Below, in pieces: positions 6,314 through 7,124 of a stretch of 7,124 bases of DNA. The translations under genes and the position numbers were made by a program. This DNA is from Marinilabiliales bacterium (GTDB lineage Bacteria > Bacteroidota > Bacteroidia > Bacteroidales > F082), in assembly GCA_002869465.1 (NCBI GenBank), contig PKSW01000145.1, positions 1-7,124 on the forward strand, read 5' to 3'. The notes under the pieces were generated by a model. That model was not told the DNA's origin, searched no databases, and worked only from the letters and a program-made list of their open reading frames with translations. How positions within the stretch are numbered: the stretch's first letter is position 1; every line of letters begins with the position of its first letter.

Positions 6314-6319
6314 AACGTG
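6305..6319 (+). promoter_or_regulatory. Ribosome-binding site and GTG start of the sugar transferase gene
   Basis: AAGG at 6305-6308 stands eight bases before the GTG at 6317-6319. The preceding gene's stop TAG (6311-6313) is in the same frame, so the coding region cannot begin earlier. The next in-frame ATG is about 250 codons on, after all the membrane segments. GTG 6317 is therefore the best supported start. Confidence 0.65.
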
Positions 6320-7124
6320 AACGAAGTACTGGATAATCAGGAGATAAGGCGTAAAAGAAACCGAAGGTTTCAGGTGCTATACATCATTGTTGACGTCTTG
6401 CTCGTATTGTTTAGCTTTCTGATCTTTATCTGGATTAAACCTGCATCGAAGGCACATTATTTGCCTCAATACATCCAGCCTTTCATTGTATTCCTGGTAG
6501 TTTGGATTATCGTTTCTGCAATTATTGGTAAGTACCAGTTGTCTAAAATTAAAAAACCAAAGGATATTTATGTTTACACCCTTATTTCGAATATAACTAT
6601 AGTTGGTATTATTTTATCTCTTATCTATTTCAATAATCTGTTCAGCTACTCCAGGTTAATTGTTTTTGGCACCATCATTTTATCAAGCATCCTCGAATTG
6701 CTTATTGGATACATATTCGCATCTTATAAGTTTGCACAACCATTGAGCGAGAAGCAGATTCAGCTTAAAGAAGATAAATCCAAAGTATTTCCTCCTTTTA
6801 CATATGAAAAATATGATAACGAAAAAACTAGAGAAAAAAGGCTGGCGCAGAGAGACTTTGTTATAGAAACGAAAAGTAAAAGGGTGTATAAATTTTTAAA
6901 TCGTTTTGCAGATGTAGGTGATCCACATGCTACGGTATTCAATACAACTAAAATTGCCAATGTTGAAACCCTGGCGGATGGCTATTTTAATAAGATTGTC
7001 AATTTGCACCGTGCGAATGATATCCGACGAGTAAATAAATTTTTTGAAACCATCAACGAAAGGATGCCCTATGGCGGACTTTATATAGGTTGTGTCGAAA
7101 CCAAAGATATTCGTAAGAAACGAA
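6317..7124 (+). CDS. Initiating sugar transferase, N-terminal membrane part (3'-truncated; WcaJ-like)
   Basis: An open frame of 269 codons starts with GTG three bases after the FemAB-like stop and runs off the right edge. A basic N-terminus (RRKRNRR at 11-17) is followed by four hydrophobic segments at roughly 20-40, 55-72, 87-105 and 113-136. A charged cytoplasmic region begins near residue 145. The stretch NLHRANDIRRVNKFFETIN (229-247) and MPYGGLYIGCVETKDIRKKR (250-269) resembles the long cytoplasmic region of Bacteroidota WcaJ-type transferases. These attach the first sugar phosphate to undecaprenyl phosphate. The catalytic bacterial-transferase domain would lie beyond the window, so the call rests on topology, locus and remembered similarity. 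An ATG-only search would miss this gene. AT-rich composition here fits the membrane segments and needs no transfer explanation. Confidence 0.75.
   Translation, partial: MNEVLDNQEIRRKRNRRFQVLYIIVDVLLVLFSFLIFIWIKPASKAHYLPQYIQPFIVFLVVWIIVSAIIGKYQLSKIKKPKDIYVYTLISNITIVGIILSLIYFNNLFSYSRLIVFGTIILSSILELLIGYIFASYKFAQPLSEKQIQLKEDKSKVFPPFTYEKYDNEKTREKRLAQRDFVIETKSKRVYKFLNRFADVGDPHATVFNTTKIANVETLADGYFNKIVNLHRANDIRRVNKFFETINERMPYGGLYIGCVETKDIRKKR

Noticed and set aside
6760..6960. A 66-codon open frame on the minus strand
   Set aside because: It lies opposite the sugar transferase frame, which has coherent membrane topology and family-like motifs; the antisense product is low-complexity and hydrophobic only by mirroring.

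Overview
The window reads as an internal stretch of a surface-polysaccharide (O-antigen, capsule or exopolysaccharide) locus from a member of the Bacteroidota or a close relative. Everything points rightwards (+ strand), genes are tightly packed, and Shine-Dalgarno signals are weak or absent. A small AT-rich four-helix-bundle gene of the kind scattered through Bacteroidota polysaccharide clusters sits in the middle. The phylum is inferred from gene families and style; there is no rRNA or other phylogenetic marker here.

Left block (1-2777): the C-terminal part of a Gfo/Idh/MocA-type oxidoreductase cut by the left edge, an uncharacterised soluble 384-residue protein that looks like an alpha/alpha toroid, and a DUF354 GT-B-like protein. 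These three are joined by two ATGA start/stop overlaps, so they are almost certainly co-translated and probably act on one sugar or glycan. Middle block (2778-4001): an 81-bp AT-rich leader with a perfect 12-bp palindrome precedes a complete non-hydrolysing UDP-GlcNAc 2-epimerase (wecB type), which would supply UDP-ManNAc.

Insertion-like block (about 4020-4468): a 118-codon four-helix-bundle (23S-IVS-type) gene of about 31% GC. It is bracketed by two 35-bp arrays of a degenerate heptamer (consensus ATTCGAA). The arrays are in strict 7-bp register and lie in opposite orientation on the two sides. This is the most unusual structure in the window and has the look of a small, possibly mobile or RNA-structured, module dropped between polysaccharide genes.

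Right block (4505-7124): a NodB-like polysaccharide deacetylase, a FemAB/BioF2-type acyl- or aminoacyl-transferase three bases after it, and a GTG-initiated, right-truncated membrane protein that I read as the N-terminal part of the initiating sugar transferase (WcaJ-like). The overall logic is precursor synthesis (dehydrogenase, epimerase), lipid-linked initiation (sugar transferase), assembly (DUF354 GT-B protein) and decoration (deacetylase plus FemAB-like transferase). The polymerase, flippase and the remaining transferases would lie outside the window. No stretch without a gene exceeds 81 bases.
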